A stretch of 64,000 bases of DNA from the NCBI GenBank assembly GCA_002179805.1, contig NAVB01000155.1, positions 47,776 to 111,775 on the forward strand, read 5' to 3'. The notes under the pieces are model-generated. The model had not been told where the DNA came from. It searched no databases and was given only the letters and a program-made list of their open reading frames with translations. Origin of the DNA: Acanthamoeba lenticulata (Eukaryota; Discosea; Longamoebia; Acanthamoebidae). The translations under genes and the position numbers were made by a program. Positions 44,094 to 55,943 of this stretch are shown piece by piece (the first letter of the stretch is position 1; each line of letters opens with the position of its first letter).

Positions 44094-46194
44094 ATGGCGA
44101 CTGCTGGCAAATGTGCCTCGGAGGTGCGGCAAAGTAGCGGAGGACGAGGACGTGAAATGTATGCTCACTCGGGGTGATTGCTTAACAGGGTTGCGGGAAG
44201 CCCGCTAACATGAGGTGCCCCACCTGCATCAAGCTCGGGCTACCTGCAATCTACTTTTGTGGTAAGGAGTGTTTCACGAAGGCGTGGCCCACCCACAAGC
44301 TACTTCACACTCTCCTCACCTCGAGTGGACCCTGTACGACCTTTCCTTCCAGCCTAAGTTATTGCAGTTTACCCCCAAACTGTACGTTGCATCAGCACTC
44401 ATGTCGTATTGGCCTTGCTTTCGCTTGTCCCACGCGCCAGCCACCAACATTTCCTTCTCCTCTTCCTCGTCTTCGGTTGACGGTAGGAAACCTTGCCTCA
44501 ATACTCTCCCGCCTCGAGCTGCTGCGTCTCTCTTAACTTTTTCCTCATTTTTTATTATTATTATTATTGTGCCGGTATTGCAGAGCGCTTTGCTGGCTAC
44601 CAGTTCACCGGCCGGCTGCGGCCCGGCGTGGTGTCGCCCACGCGAACCGTGCCCAGCCACATCCCGAGACCGGACTACGCCGACACGGGTCTCTCCGCCT
44701 TCTGTTTTATGTCCGGTCTGTTCTCTCCACTCACGCCAAGCCATCGTGGTTGGATCCCCCTTTGCACCTACATAGGCGTGCCCGAGTCGGAGAATCAGTT
44801 CAAGCGCGGCAGCATGGCCATCGAGATTCACACGCCTGAGCAAATCGCCCTCATCCGTGAGGCTTGCCAGGTGCACACCCGGCCTATATGTTTTATTTAT
44901 TTTATGACACTGACCTGGGGGCGGTACGATTAGATCGCGCGTGAGGCGCTCGACTTGGCCGGCACCATGGTCAAGCCAGGCGTCACCACCGACGAGATCG
45001 ACGCCGCCGTCCACGACTACATCGTCTCCAAGAACGCCTACCCATCGCCGCTCAACTACCGCAATTTCCCCAAGTCCTGCTGCACGTACTGTTGCCCCGC
45101 CACTGATCAGTGTCTCTGAATCGTCGTGATTATCTCCGAGTCGTTGCGTTGACACCATGGTGGTGTGGACGCCACCTGACGCACCACAGCTCCGTCAACG
45201 AGGCGGTCTGCCATGCGATTCCCGACAGCCGGCCGCTCGAGAACGGCGACATCTGCAACGTCGACGTCTCAGTCTACTACAAGGTGCGGCCTCAGTGCTC
45301 TGCCGCCGCCGCAGCATTGCGCAGGAAGATGCACACATGCGTACGCCACGATGCTGACTTGAATCAACGCGGCTGGGTTCATGCAGGGCTACCACGGTGA
45401 CGTGAATGACACCTTCTTTGTGGGTGAAGTTGCGCCCGAGGTCCAGAAGTTGGTGCAGGTCACCTACGAGTCCCTTGAGGAGGCCATCAAGCTCGGTTGG
45501 CCCACATCACCTCTCTTGCTTGATCAAGCAAGTGCTGATTTGATGGCCTCGTTTCTCTCTTTCTCTCTCTTCTCTCTGTGTTCAACGTGCAGTCAAGCCG
45601 GGTCGCCTTTACCGGGACCTGGGTCAGGCGATCTCCAAGCACGTGAGCAAGTACGGCTTCTCGGTGGTGCGAACGTACTGCGGACACGGCATCGGCGCTC
45701 TCTTCCACACGGCGCCCAACGTGCCCCACTACGCCAGTACGCAACACTGCTTGCTTTGCCTGCCTGTACCGGTGGCCTGTCGTGCTCACGCCCCCTTGTG
45801 CCATGCAGAGAATAAGGCCGTGGGCGTCATGAGGCCCGGGCACGTGTTTACTATCGAGCCCATGATCAATATGGTACGTTCTAGACTGAGTCTGGCGACC
45901 AGGCTGTGGCTCATCTTTTCTCTTCTATCTATCTTTAACAGGGTGACTTCAAGGACACGACGTGGCCCGACGAATGGACCAGCGTCACGCGGGACGGCAA
46001 GCCCTCGGCGCAGTTTGAGCACACCATGGTCGTCACTGAGACCGGCGTGGAGGTTCGTTCTTGTTGCTCGTTCCGCTTGCGATGAACCTTTTCTTGTCTC
46101 CCGCGTGAAACCCTCATGCGTGGCTGTGCTCCTCCTCCACCAGGTGCTGACTGCCCGGACCGCCAAGTCTTACCCCTACCCCTGGCTCAAGTAG
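44094..46194 (+). CDS. METAP1: Methionine aminopeptidase type 1
   Basis: Removes the initiator methionine from nascent chains in the cytosol. The first exon, 44094-44158, and the second, from 44189, join as [20 protein letters not shown] then [20 protein letters not shown], the C6H2 zinc finger that targets eukaryotic MetAP1 to ribosomes. A proline-rich linker ([15 protein letters not shown]) follows. The catalytic domain runs from about 44780. All five metal ligands are visible: Asp in [10 protein letters not shown], Asp in [11 protein letters not shown], His in [11 protein letters not shown], Glu in FTIEPMI and Glu in [10 protein letters not shown]. It ends YPYPWLK at TAG 46192-46194. Length about 370 residues, normal for type 1. 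Roughly ten exons. Confidence 0.95.
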
Positions 46195-46340
46195 ATGACA
46201 CAGGGGGGTTTATGTTCCCTGTTTCTGTCGACCAAAAAGCTCGCTAAACAAAGATTATGATGGAGAAGAAGAATCTAATCAAAACAAGCATCTTGCTTTA
46301 TTTACACGAGAAGAGGGATATAAAGGCAAACAGAATTTGT

Positions 46341-49300
46341 TTAAGACCTGCTGTTCCAGGCGAGAGCGTTGCGGCTCCGCGAGGCCACCACGTAGAGGAG
46401 GGCGAAGAAGAAGGCGATCGACTGCATGAGCCAGCCCACCGCGTGCATGCCCTGCACGGCCAGGCCAGCGCCCGGCAGGCGCTGCACGGCCGCCTCGCCG
46501 ATGGACATGGCCCTCGCTGTCAACGAAGACGACGTGGAGGATAAAGTCTCTTGCTTCGTGCTTGTGGCCGTGACGGGCTTTCGCTTGCGCAGCTTGGGGG
46601 CCTCCTTCGTTTCCTTCATCTTCTCCTCCTGCTCGCTGGCCGGCTTGAGCTTCGACTCCTGCTTGCCGAGGGCCTCCTGGCGCAGCTCGAGCTCGATCGC
46701 CAGGCGGTTGTGGAACTCCTCCTTCTGGGCCAAGCTCTCCTCGCGCTGCTTGAGCTCGGCCAGCGCGCGCTCGTGGGTCTTGCCCGTGCTGCGCAGCTGG
46801 TCCATGCGAGCCTGGAAGACCTTGGCGCGCTTCTCCTCGTCACGCAGCTTGGCCTCAGCCTCGCGGGCCCGCTCCTCGGCCACACGCTGGCGCTCGCGCA
46901 GGCTCTGGGTCTCCTGGGCCAGGCGTTCGAACTCGTGGAGGCGCTCGCGGAGCTGCTTGATCTCGCCCTTGAGCTGCTCGAAGCCGCCGAGCTTCTTCTG
47001 GGTCGCGGCTCGGTCGGCCTCCAGGCGGGCCAGCTGGCCACGAGCCTGGCCGAGCTCGGCCTCACTGGTCTGCAGGCGGCGCTGTAGCTCCTCAGTGGCC
47101 TGGCGCAGGCGCCCAGCCTCGTGCGCCCGCTCGCTCTCGTGGCGCTTGTGAAGAACGGCAAGCTCGTCGCGCGCGGCCTCGAGGTCCTGCTCGCGCTTGC
47201 GTACGTCGACCTTGAGGAGGTTGATCTCGGCCTCCATCTTGACCAGCACTTGCTGCTTCTCCTGCACGTCGAGGTCGAGGTCGGCGTGGGCCTGCAGCTC
47301 GCGGTTGTAGGCCTCGTTGAGGTCCAGCACGCGCTGCACCAGGCCCGTGTGGGCCTGCTGGAGCTCGGCCTCGGACGCGGTCTTGGCGCGCAGCTCGTGC
47401 TCGACCTGGACCAACTTCCGGCGGGCCTCGTACGCCTGATCGCGTGCGCGCGACGCCTCCTCCTCGCGGTGCCTGAGCTCGGCGGCCAGCGTCTCGCGCT
47501 TGCGGGTCTGGCTGGTCAGCCTGCGCTCGATCGACCGGCGGTCGTCCTCGCGGGCGCGGGCCTCCTGGCGCAGCGTGTCGCGCTCCCGGCGGATGGTGTC
47601 GAGCTCCTGCTCGCTACTCTGGATGGCGGCCTTGAGCCGCTCGCCCTCGCGCATGACGTTCACCAACAGGCCCTTGACCTGGCTCAGCTCGTTTCTGTGC
47701 GCCTCGGCGCTAGCGGCCAGGTCGGCCTTGAGCTTGTCGCGCTGCTGCTCGAGCTCCTCCTTGGCCCGGCGCTCGGTGTCGAGAGCCATCCGAGCCGACT
47801 CGCGCTCGAGCAGCGCCGCGTTGAGCTTGATCTCCATGCCCTTCTCCTTCTCCTTCAGCTCCTGCTCGAGGTCGCGCTGGGCCACACTCTGAGCCAGCTC
47901 GCGCTCGCTGGCCTCCACGCGGGCCTCGGCCTCGGCCAAGCGCCGCTTGTTGTCCTTGGCCTCTTGCTCGAGTCGGCGCATCTCTTGCTCGCTACGCTCG
48001 CGCCTCTGGGTCTCCTCTTCGAGAAGCTGACGCACGCGCAGGCTCTCGGCTTCGACCTCCTTGACCTGGGCCCAGCGGCTCGTGATCTCCTCCTTCATCT
48101 TTGCCAGCACGGCCTCGGACTTGTTCCGGCCGGTCTGGCGCTCGGCTTCGGCCTTCTCGGCGGCTTCGACCGCGCTGCGCAGGGAAGCGACCTCAGCTTC
48201 CATCTCGGTGCAGCGCGTCTTGGCGGCCTCGAGCTCGGCCCGGGCCCGGTCCACGGCTTGGCTCACCTGGGCCTTGAGGCGGGCCTCGCCCTCCTCCTGC
48301 TGCTTGGCCAGGAGCTGGCGCCACTCGTTGTCCTTGGCCTCGGCCAGTTCGCGCTCGCGCTCGGCCATCCGCTGGCGCAGCCCGTCAAGCTCGTCTTGCT
48401 TAGCCTTGAGTTCCTTCTCGCGCGCGGCCAGCGCCTTCGCCGCCTGCCTGGCCTCGTTCTTGCTGGACTCGATGCTGCGCTTGACCTCGTCCGCCTTGGC
48501 CTCGGCCTCTTGCGTGTCACGCTTCATCCGGTCGAGCTCGGCCTCCATCTCGCCCAGCAGGCGGTCCCGCTGGCGCACCTCTTCGGCCGACTGCTCGGCC
48601 TGCCGACTGGCCTGCTCGGCCGACTTGGTCTTCCTGCGCTCTAGCTTCTGCGTGAGCTCGGCGTACTTGGCCATCGACTCTTCGACGCGCTGCCTCATCG
48701 CCTCACGCACGCGCTCGCTCTCCTTCATCTCGGCTTCGAGTTCGCCGGCCCGGGCCTTGGCCTGAGTCAGCTGGGCCTCGCGCTCGGCCAGGTCGGCGTC
48801 GAGGGCCTGCAGGCGCTGCTCCTTCTCGAGCCGCGCGTCGCGCTCGCGGTCCATCTCGGAGCCTAGCCGGGCGACCTCAAGCATGAGCTCGTTGATGCGG
48901 GTCTCGCCGGCGCGCTCCTTCTCCATGAGCTCGCTCTCGCGGCGTGTGTTCTCGGCCTCGAGCTGGGCGCGCAGCTCGGCGGCCTCGCGGGCCTTGGCGT
49001 GCTCCTCATGGAGGGTCTCCTCGGCCTTGGCCCGCAGGGCGTCGCGCTCCTGGGCCAGCCGGGCCAGCTCGTCCTTGAGCTGGGCCTGTTCGTCGAGTCG
49101 TTGCTGGGCCTCGCGCTGGGCGGCCTCCAGGCTCGTCCGCGCGTCGGCAGCCTCGCGACGCAGGTCGTCGAGCTCCTTCTGCAGCTGCTCGACTTCGCGC
49201 TTCCTCTCCTGCTGGGCTTCGTTCCGCATCTGCTCCATCTTCTGTGTGGCTCCGCGGAGCTCGTCGGCGCGGGCCTTGGCCTCGGACTCAGCCTTTTCCA

Positions 49301-50270
49301 GGCGAGCGTTGATGTCCCGGAGTGCGGCGGCGCTATCGCGCTGTTGGTCGTCGAGCGCCTTGCGAGCCTTTTCGATGGCCTGTTTGCGGCCTTCCACTTC
49401 CTTCTGGAGGCGCTCAAGCTCAGCCTCGCGCTGGTTCAAAGTCTTGGTCAAGCGCGCGATTTCCTCGTTGGACGCGTGCTCGGCCTTGGACTGGACATCG
49501 CGCAGCTGTTGCTTGAGCTCGTCCAGGCTCTTCTTGAGGCCGGCCCGCTCCTTGGCCATGGCCTGTCTCTCGTCCCGGAGCGTCTTCAGCTCGTCGGCGC
49601 GCTTGGCCAGCTGCTCGTTGAGCGAGGCGATCGTCGACTCGCGCTCAGAAATGACCTTCTGCAGCTTGTCCTCGGCGGCGGTCCACTGCTGGCGCAGTTG
49701 CTCCACCTCGCCGTTCTTGTTCTGCAGCTCGCGGTCGCGTCGCTCGATCTCTTGTCGCATGGTCGAGGTGGCTTCCTCGTGCTCCCGGTTCACGCGCTCG
49801 AGCTCGGCCCGAGCTTGCTCCATGTTCCTGCTCAGGTCCTGCTCGCGCACGGCGCTCTGCTTCATAACCTCGAGCAAGGCCTGTTGCTTGCGTTCGACTT
49901 CGTGCAGTTGTGCCTGGTGTCGGCGGGCCTCCTCTTGAGCGCGCTGCCTCTCGGACTCGAGCTGCACGTGCTCCGACATGGCGCGCTTGCGGTCAGCCTG
50001 TGCGCGGCTCTCGAGCTGCTGCACTTGCTCGTCCTTGCGACGCAGGGCCTCCTGCTGCGCGGCAAGCGTCTGAGAGAGCTCCTGCAGGCGTCTGTCCTTC
50101 TCCTTCTCTGCGGGCATCTTGGGTATTTTGTCTACATGCATGTGCAAGTATCATCAGCTACATGCAAAGGACATGAACTTGTCTACATGATGATGCAACG
50201 TACCGAGAGCTTTACCGGTGAAGCTCCTCTGTTTGCGCGGAGAGTCGAGTCTTGCTTTGGGATCGGCCAT
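46341..50270 (-). CDS. Giant coiled-coil protein with C-terminal membrane anchor (golgin/giantin-like)
   Basis: Two exons, 50270-50204 and 50131-46341, encode 1285 residues. A 22-residue basic start (MADPKARLDSPRKQRSFTG) is followed by about 1190 residues of nearly continuous Glu/Arg/Lys/Gln/Ala/Leu coiled coil with heptads (LQELSQTLAAQQEALRRKDE and so on). Near the C-terminus there is a Lys/Pro/Thr-rich break (KEAPKLRKRKPVTATST), then amphipathic and hydrophobic residues, LPGAGLAVQGMHAVGWLMQS then IAFFFALLYVVASRS, a single tail anchor. That architecture is typical of Golgi tethers such as giantin/golgin-84, or of other tail-anchored coiled coils at the nuclear envelope or ER. Exact identity is unresolved because coiled coils align poorly. 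The 3.8-kb exon is the longest uninterrupted coding exon in the window. Confidence 0.85.
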
Positions 50271-50833
50271 GATTGTGTGTTGTTATGTGTTGTTGTTGTT
50301 GTTGCTGAGGGGTTGTTTGTTTGCGTGTGAAACGTTCTCTATCAATCAGGCAAGAGTGCGTAATGGTGTGGGGGCAGTTCTGGAACTGCTGGTCTTTTTG
50401 AACCCTCATCATTCGGCTGACGAGAGCAGCGAAGCGATGCAGCAGAAACTCAAGTGAAGGAGCGTCTGGCCATCACCCCGAATCCCAACGAAAAGACGGC
50501 CAAAAAGAAAAATCTGTAATAAAATCTGGACTTGCTCGTTTCCCACATAAAAAAAAGACTTTGCTCTTGGCTTCATCGGCCAGTGGCTGGGTCACTGGCT
50601 TGGGTCTGCTGGTTAGTCCCAACCCGCTGGTCGCGCCGCTCCAGAAGAAGCGCCGAGAGGTTGTCGCGCGAGCAAGTCGGCTGCAATCAGAGAAACGCGT
50701 GCGAAGAGTCGGGTCTCTCGGCCAGAAAGGAAAAAATGGGAGGAAACGCGAGGTAACAACAAAATAAACGCAGCGAGCGCGTGTTTTTCAGTAGCGCATC
50801 TCGACCCGTTTCCCAGGCTTGGCATCATCTCGG
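50271..50833. other. Divergent intergenic/promoter region
   Basis: About 560 bp between the divergent coiled-coil and fasciclin genes. It must contain both promoters. A TTG/TGTTG-rich stretch lies next to the coiled-coil gene ATG. No TATA box is obvious and no extra gene is seen. Confidence 0.4.
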
Positions 50834-53800
50834 ATGAACGCTCTTGTTTCCTTCCTTCTTCTGGCCCTCGTAGTAGGCGCCGTTTCGGCTCAAACGACCG
50901 TTCTTCAGGTCTTGGCCCAAGAGCCTGAGTATTCCCAGGTGTACGCGACGATTGAGGGGAAGCCGATTGCGACCCTGCTCAACGAGAGCAGCGCCAACCT
51001 CACTTTCCTTGCTCCTGTCAATCAGCCCACAGCTCTTAACCTTACCAACGCCCAGCTCAGCTACCATACCCTCAACGGCAGCTACATTCCCACTGCTCCC
51101 ACGCTCAGGGATGGTCAGCTTCTGGTCACTTCCCTTGTTCTTAGCTCACTTGCTAATGGCAACCAGCGCATTAAGGTGAGCGTTGATGCCAACAACACTG
51201 GTACGCAATCTTTGCACAAAGATGAGATGCGACCAAATTTTGTTGTTGGAAGATGATATCGCTTATCTGTCGACTGTTCATCCAAAACAGTCTTCCTGGG
51301 CCCCAACAAGGCCCAATTCAACACCACTGGGCTCGTTGGGTCAAATGGTATCGTCCACGGCGTCGACACGCCAATTGCTGCTCCCTCTGATCTTGGTGCC
51401 CTGGCCCAATCGGTTCGTTCATCTTGCATTTAGCTCAGTTTTTTATTATTATTATTATTCATGTCCTCTTGCCTTTGTTTATGATGCTCAGGTGCCGACG
51501 CTTTCCAAGCTGGAGGGTATTCTCAACGTAGCTGGCATACAGTTGGCCAACCTCACTGCCGTCACTGCTTTCGCCCCTTCCGATGACGCGTTCACCCAGC
51601 TTCAGACCAGCCCCAGCACGTCTCTTGTTTACAAGTACCTTATTTCTTCGGATGGCCTCGCCGATCTGAGAAACATCCTCACGTACCACGTCGCCACGCA
51701 AGTTGTCTACTCCGACATGCTCCAGCCAGGCTTCCAGAGCCTTCCCTCGGCCAACGGGCAGAGCCTCAACGTCACCGTCAACGGCACCTCTGTCACTGTT
51801 GACAACGCCAACGTCGTCAGCGTTGATAACTTGGCCAGCAACGGCGTGGCCCACATCATCGATCGGGTTCGAACAGGCGCCACCCACCCATGGTCACCAG
51901 AAAGGCCTAGATTCTGTTTAAATACTCTTCTAGTGCTTACGTTTGTGTCTTGTTCCCTCCTTGCCTACCTAGGTTCTTCTTCCTGGCAACTTTGAGTTCA
52001 ACGTCCGTAAGGCCCTTATTGGTCTCAACCGCAGCAAGTTTGTTGAGTACGTCAGTCTCTTCTCTTTTATCTTCATCTCTGATGTGTTAGCGACTGACCC
52101 GAGGCCTTCATCCCCATACGCGCTTGTGACGTCTTTATTCCAGGGCTCTGGTGAACGCCACCCTGGCCGGCTACTTGAACAGCAGTGAGTCGTACTACTT
52201 CTTCGCTCCTCCTGACAGCGTCTTCGAGGGCAAGCAGGTCCCCGCTAACATTCTTAAGTACCACATTGCCGCTCGCAGCGGCGCCACCCTGCCCGTACGG
52301 CCCTCCTCGCATTCGTGACGCAACGACTGTTTTGATGCTTCCAGCGGCGAAACGCATTGAGTCTTGTTGTCGCACTGACGTCGCGTATAAAATTAGGTTC
52401 TCCTGGCCTCTGAGCTTGAGCTCAACGCGTCCAACAACGCTCGTCAGCCGCTTAAGGTTGTGGTGTCTGCTACCAACAACGTCACCACTGTCAATGGTGT
52501 TGTTCTCTCCGCCCCCGTGGTTATCGGCAACTCAGTGATCTACACCATCGCTACTGCCTTTGCCCCGCCCAGCAAGAGCATCGTTCAGACCGCCGTCGAC
52601 GGCGACTTCTCTAAGCTCGTCACCGCTGTTACGTTTGCCGGTATCAATTTCTTTCTCATGCCTGCTGAGGCGCTAACCAATTGGACTTTGAGAGTTTCTG
52701 ACCCACCATGTGCGAATGCAGGTGTGGCTGGCGTGCTCCAGGACACCACCGTCTTCGCGCCCACCAACGAGGCCTTCTCGGGCCCGGTTGCCGACTACCT
52801 GCTCCTCAACACCACCGAGTCCAACACGTACCTGCCTCCTCCCTGCACGCGCGATATGTTCTGGGCAGGCACAAAAGAGATGGGAACTAATCTGCTTCGC
52901 TGTAGTGATCTCATCAAGGTGCTCCGGTACCACGTTGCTGGTGGTAACAACGTCTACTACAACGGCGGCAGCCCTCAGCTTCCCGCTACTGTCTCGACCC
53001 TCAACGGCGATGTCTCCGTGACTTTCGTATGCATAACGCTTTCTTGTCTCGTGAGAGCAGCCCTTTGTTTTGATGGTTCTTGTGGCTGATCGACCTTTGT
53101 CTGAACTGTCTAGCCCAACGGCACGGTGGTCCTCAACGGCAAGACCGAGGTGGTCGCGGCCAACATCCTCGCCTCCAACGGTGTGATCCACGCTATCGAC
53201 AGCGTCCTCATCCCTAGCAATTTTGTCCTCAACAACGACAAGCTCGTTCAGGGCTTCCGCGCCACTGATTTCCTCAGCCGTCTCGTATGACTTTCGACTC
53301 TCCTCCTATTAATTTATTTAGTTATTTGTTTACTAATTTTTGGTGTCTTAACAGAGCCAGGCCAACTTGACCACAAACGTGCTCACTACCGGCACTTTCA
53401 CCATCTTTGCCTTCACCGACACTGCCTACGACCGAGTACGATTGAAATTGGCCCGCTGGGCAACACTCGCCGCCTTCATCACAACTCACTTCTACCCGTG
53501 TATGTGCGTGTGCGTCTCGTATTGACAGGCCCCGAAGGAGCTGACCAGCAACCCGTCGAGGTGGCCCACCGTGATCAAGACCCACATCTTCAACGGCACC
53601 ATCGCCTCGCTCGTCGCGTATGCTTCCTTCTCTTCGCTTTCCTTGCGGATAGAAAAGGAGGATGAAGACAAGAGAGAGGTCTGATACTTATATCGTCTTG
53701 TTGGGGACGACTTTAGGGGCAACAACTACACGATGCTGTCGGGTGAGGTCCTCGAGGTGATCTCCGCCACGTCGGTTCAGGTCAGGGGCGCCGAGAGCGC

Positions 53801-54103
53801 CGGCAAGCCCACCGTCGTGGGCGGCCCCGTCGCCACTTCCAACGGCGTGGTCTACCTCATCGATGGCATTCTCTCCGTCAAGTCTGAGAGTTCTGAGTGC
53901 GTCTTACTTTCAACTTTGTCCTCTTCATTCATGCTATTAATCAAATCTTTTTCTGTAGCTCTGGCCTGTCAGACACGGCCATCGGCTTCATCGTGATCGG
54001 TTGCATCATCGGCGTGCTCCTCATCATCGGCGCGGCCGGCGGTGGCTACTGGTATTACAGGCGCCGTGCTGGCTACGAGCAGATCGGCGACAATGCCTTC
54101 TAA
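50834..54103 (+). CDS. Fasciclin-domain (FAS1) type I membrane protein
   Basis: A many-exon gene. It starts MNALVSFLLLALVVGAVSAQ, a clear signal peptide. About four FAS1 units follow. Those at about 51490-51870 and 52600-53220 are canonical, with H1 boxes VTAFAPSDDAFTQL and TTVFAPTNEAFSGP, a central YH (ILTYHVATQVVYSD, VLRYHVAGGNNVYY) and closing boxes NGVAHIIDRVLLP and NGVIHAIDSVLIP. The first and last units are divergent. There are many N-glycosylation sequons (NLT, NGS, NVT, NTT). Near the end GFIVIGCIIGVLLIIGAAGG is a membrane helix, followed by RRRAGYEQIGDNAF. The YEQI in the short tail is a Y-x-x-hydrophobic endocytic/lysosomal sorting motif. FAS1 proteins mediate cell-matrix adhesion. 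Stop TAA at 54101-54103. Confidence 0.9.
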
Positions 54104-54137
54104 GCAAGCCCTCCTCTCGCGCGAGAGCAACGAACAA

Positions 54138-54155
54138 CTCTCTCTCTCTCTCTCT
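54138..54155. repeat. (CT)n microsatellite
   Basis: CT dinucleotide run in the 3' UTR region of the fasciclin gene. Confidence 0.8.
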
Positions 54156-54333
54156 TCCCTTTCCCAACCCACGCCGGTTTCCGGTCTTTTTACACAAGAC
54201 AAGTTCGTCTTCTTGTAGAACAAACATAATACACCCGCTTCACCTTCCACTGTTATGTTATGTTATGTTCCCTGGCCAGAATGAATAGGCAAACAACAAA
54301 TCCAACAAGTCGCCGTTTTGTCGCGTAGAGGAC

Positions 54334-55821
54334 ATGTCGGAAGAGGGTCGCGTGCGGGTCGTTGTAGTGGGCTATGGCTTTGCGGGACGACGCTTTCATG
54401 CTCCCCTGATCGCCGCAACTGCCGGTTTGTGCCTCTATGGCGTAGTCGCTCGAGGTGAGCAAGCTCAACAAGATGCGCAACGGTAATCGTTAAATCCTTG
54501 CATTTGACTGGCTTTAAAGTTGACAATCTCACGCAAGATCTCTGCAGGGAACATCCTTCGGTTCGTGCCCTGTAATCACAGTCCTTAGTTCAGGTGGTGA
54601 ACCAACTCCTTCGTCATCCAGGTGAAGGTGTTTGGGAGCTTCGAGGAGGCTCTCGCGGACGACGCAGTCGAGCTGGTGGTGTTGGCCACCCCGACAGCAC
54701 ACCACCCACGCATGGCGATCGCCGCCCTCAACGACCACAAACACGTCGTCACCGACAAGCGTATGCGCGCCTCACCATCCTACATGTGGAGGAAGTAGAA
54801 GAAGCTTGTTCTTGTTGTTAACGCGAGCGGCCGTACAGCGATGGCCCTCTCGTTGGCCGACTGCGACGAGATGATCGAAGCCGCGCGGGAGAACCAACGC
54901 TTCCTGAGCGTCTTCCACAACCGCCGGTGGGACGGGGACTTCCTCACCGCGCGCAAGCTCGTGCGCGACGGCACGCTCGGCCCAGTGCGCTGGATCGAGC
55001 TCGCCTACCAAGTTGTACATACGCGCCTCTCGGCCCTTTGTTGAGCGCCCGCAGCCGCCTGTTGGACGCTCGCCTGACATGTGCACTGTTCACAGCACGC
55101 CAAGAGCTCGCGCGAGTGGAAGGCCGCGCCGCCTGAGGAGGGCGGCGGCCGGTACTGGGACCTGGGCCCGCACATGGTCGACCAGTTGCTGCTCCTGTTC
55201 GAGGGCCGGAAGGTGACCAGCGTCTACGCGCGCATCCACTTTGATGAGGCCCCGCAGTCGCCGACCGACACCCACGCGCTGCTCGTCGTTGGCTTTGACG
55301 GTTCGTCGACTGACCGCTTTGCCTGTCCTTCCTTCAAGCAAGTGGCTCATCATGAGGAGCACCTTTCATCTTCTTCCTCGATGCCCGCCTGAGCAGACGG
55401 CAGTACAGGTCTGTGCGACATGTCGTCGGCCCCAACCATCCAGAAGCCGCGCTACTTGGTGGTCGGCCGGGACGCCACCTTTGTCAAGCACGGCAACGAC
55501 CCTCAGGAACAGGCTCTCGTGAAGACGGGCATCGTGAGCGAGGAGGGCCTTCTCGAGGACGCGAGCCAGTTCGGGCACCTCAAGCGCGCAGGCAGCCAGA
55601 AGGAGGAGGAGGTGACCGTCCCCTCCGAGCCCGGGCGGTGGAAGAGCTACTATGAAGACGTCGCAACGCGCATTCGGACGCCACGCGCGCGGCAGGAGGA
55701 GACGACGTCGACAGCCGACGGCCTGGGCGTCACCGCCGAGCAGGTCCGACGCCAGATCGCCATCCTCGAGGCCGGCCTCAAGTCTGCGCGTAGCGGCAGC
55801 TTGGTGTCTCTTCTCGTCTGA
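54334..55821 (+). CDS. Gfo/Idh/MocA-family NAD(P)-dependent oxidoreductase
   Basis: About six exons. Start MSEEGRVRVVVVGYGFAGRR then FHAPLIAATAGLCLYGVVAR is the Rossmann N-terminus with G-x-G-x-x-G and the F-H-x-P usual in the YdgJ/YvaA-type branch. Next come VKVFGSFEEALADDAVELVV then LATPTAHHPRMAIAALNDHK, and HVVTDKPMALSLADCDEMIE. The signature normally written EKP is DKP here, with the catalytic Lys kept. FHNRRWDGDFLTARKLVRDG, RYWDLGPHMVDQLLLLFE (the catalytic His region) and IRTPRARQEETTSTADGLGV complete the family. It acts on sugars or cyclitols, substrate unknown. The Pro kept after Lys and the His present suggest activity. Length about 370 residues. Confidence 0.87.
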
Positions 55822-55943
55822 CCATTGAATTCGCTGCACATAAAACGGACTTAGGCTGTTCGTAGAGGCTTTTCGGGGTTTTTTTTAAGGAGCAAAAAGA
55901 CCTTCGTCTATTTCGTTGCTCTGCCCGAGACTCTCGCGACAGC

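Noticed and set aside
47121..48644. 507-residue Leu/Gly-rich open frame on the plus strand
   Set aside because: It mirrors the coiled-coil exon of the golgin-like gene, whose composition keeps all frames open.
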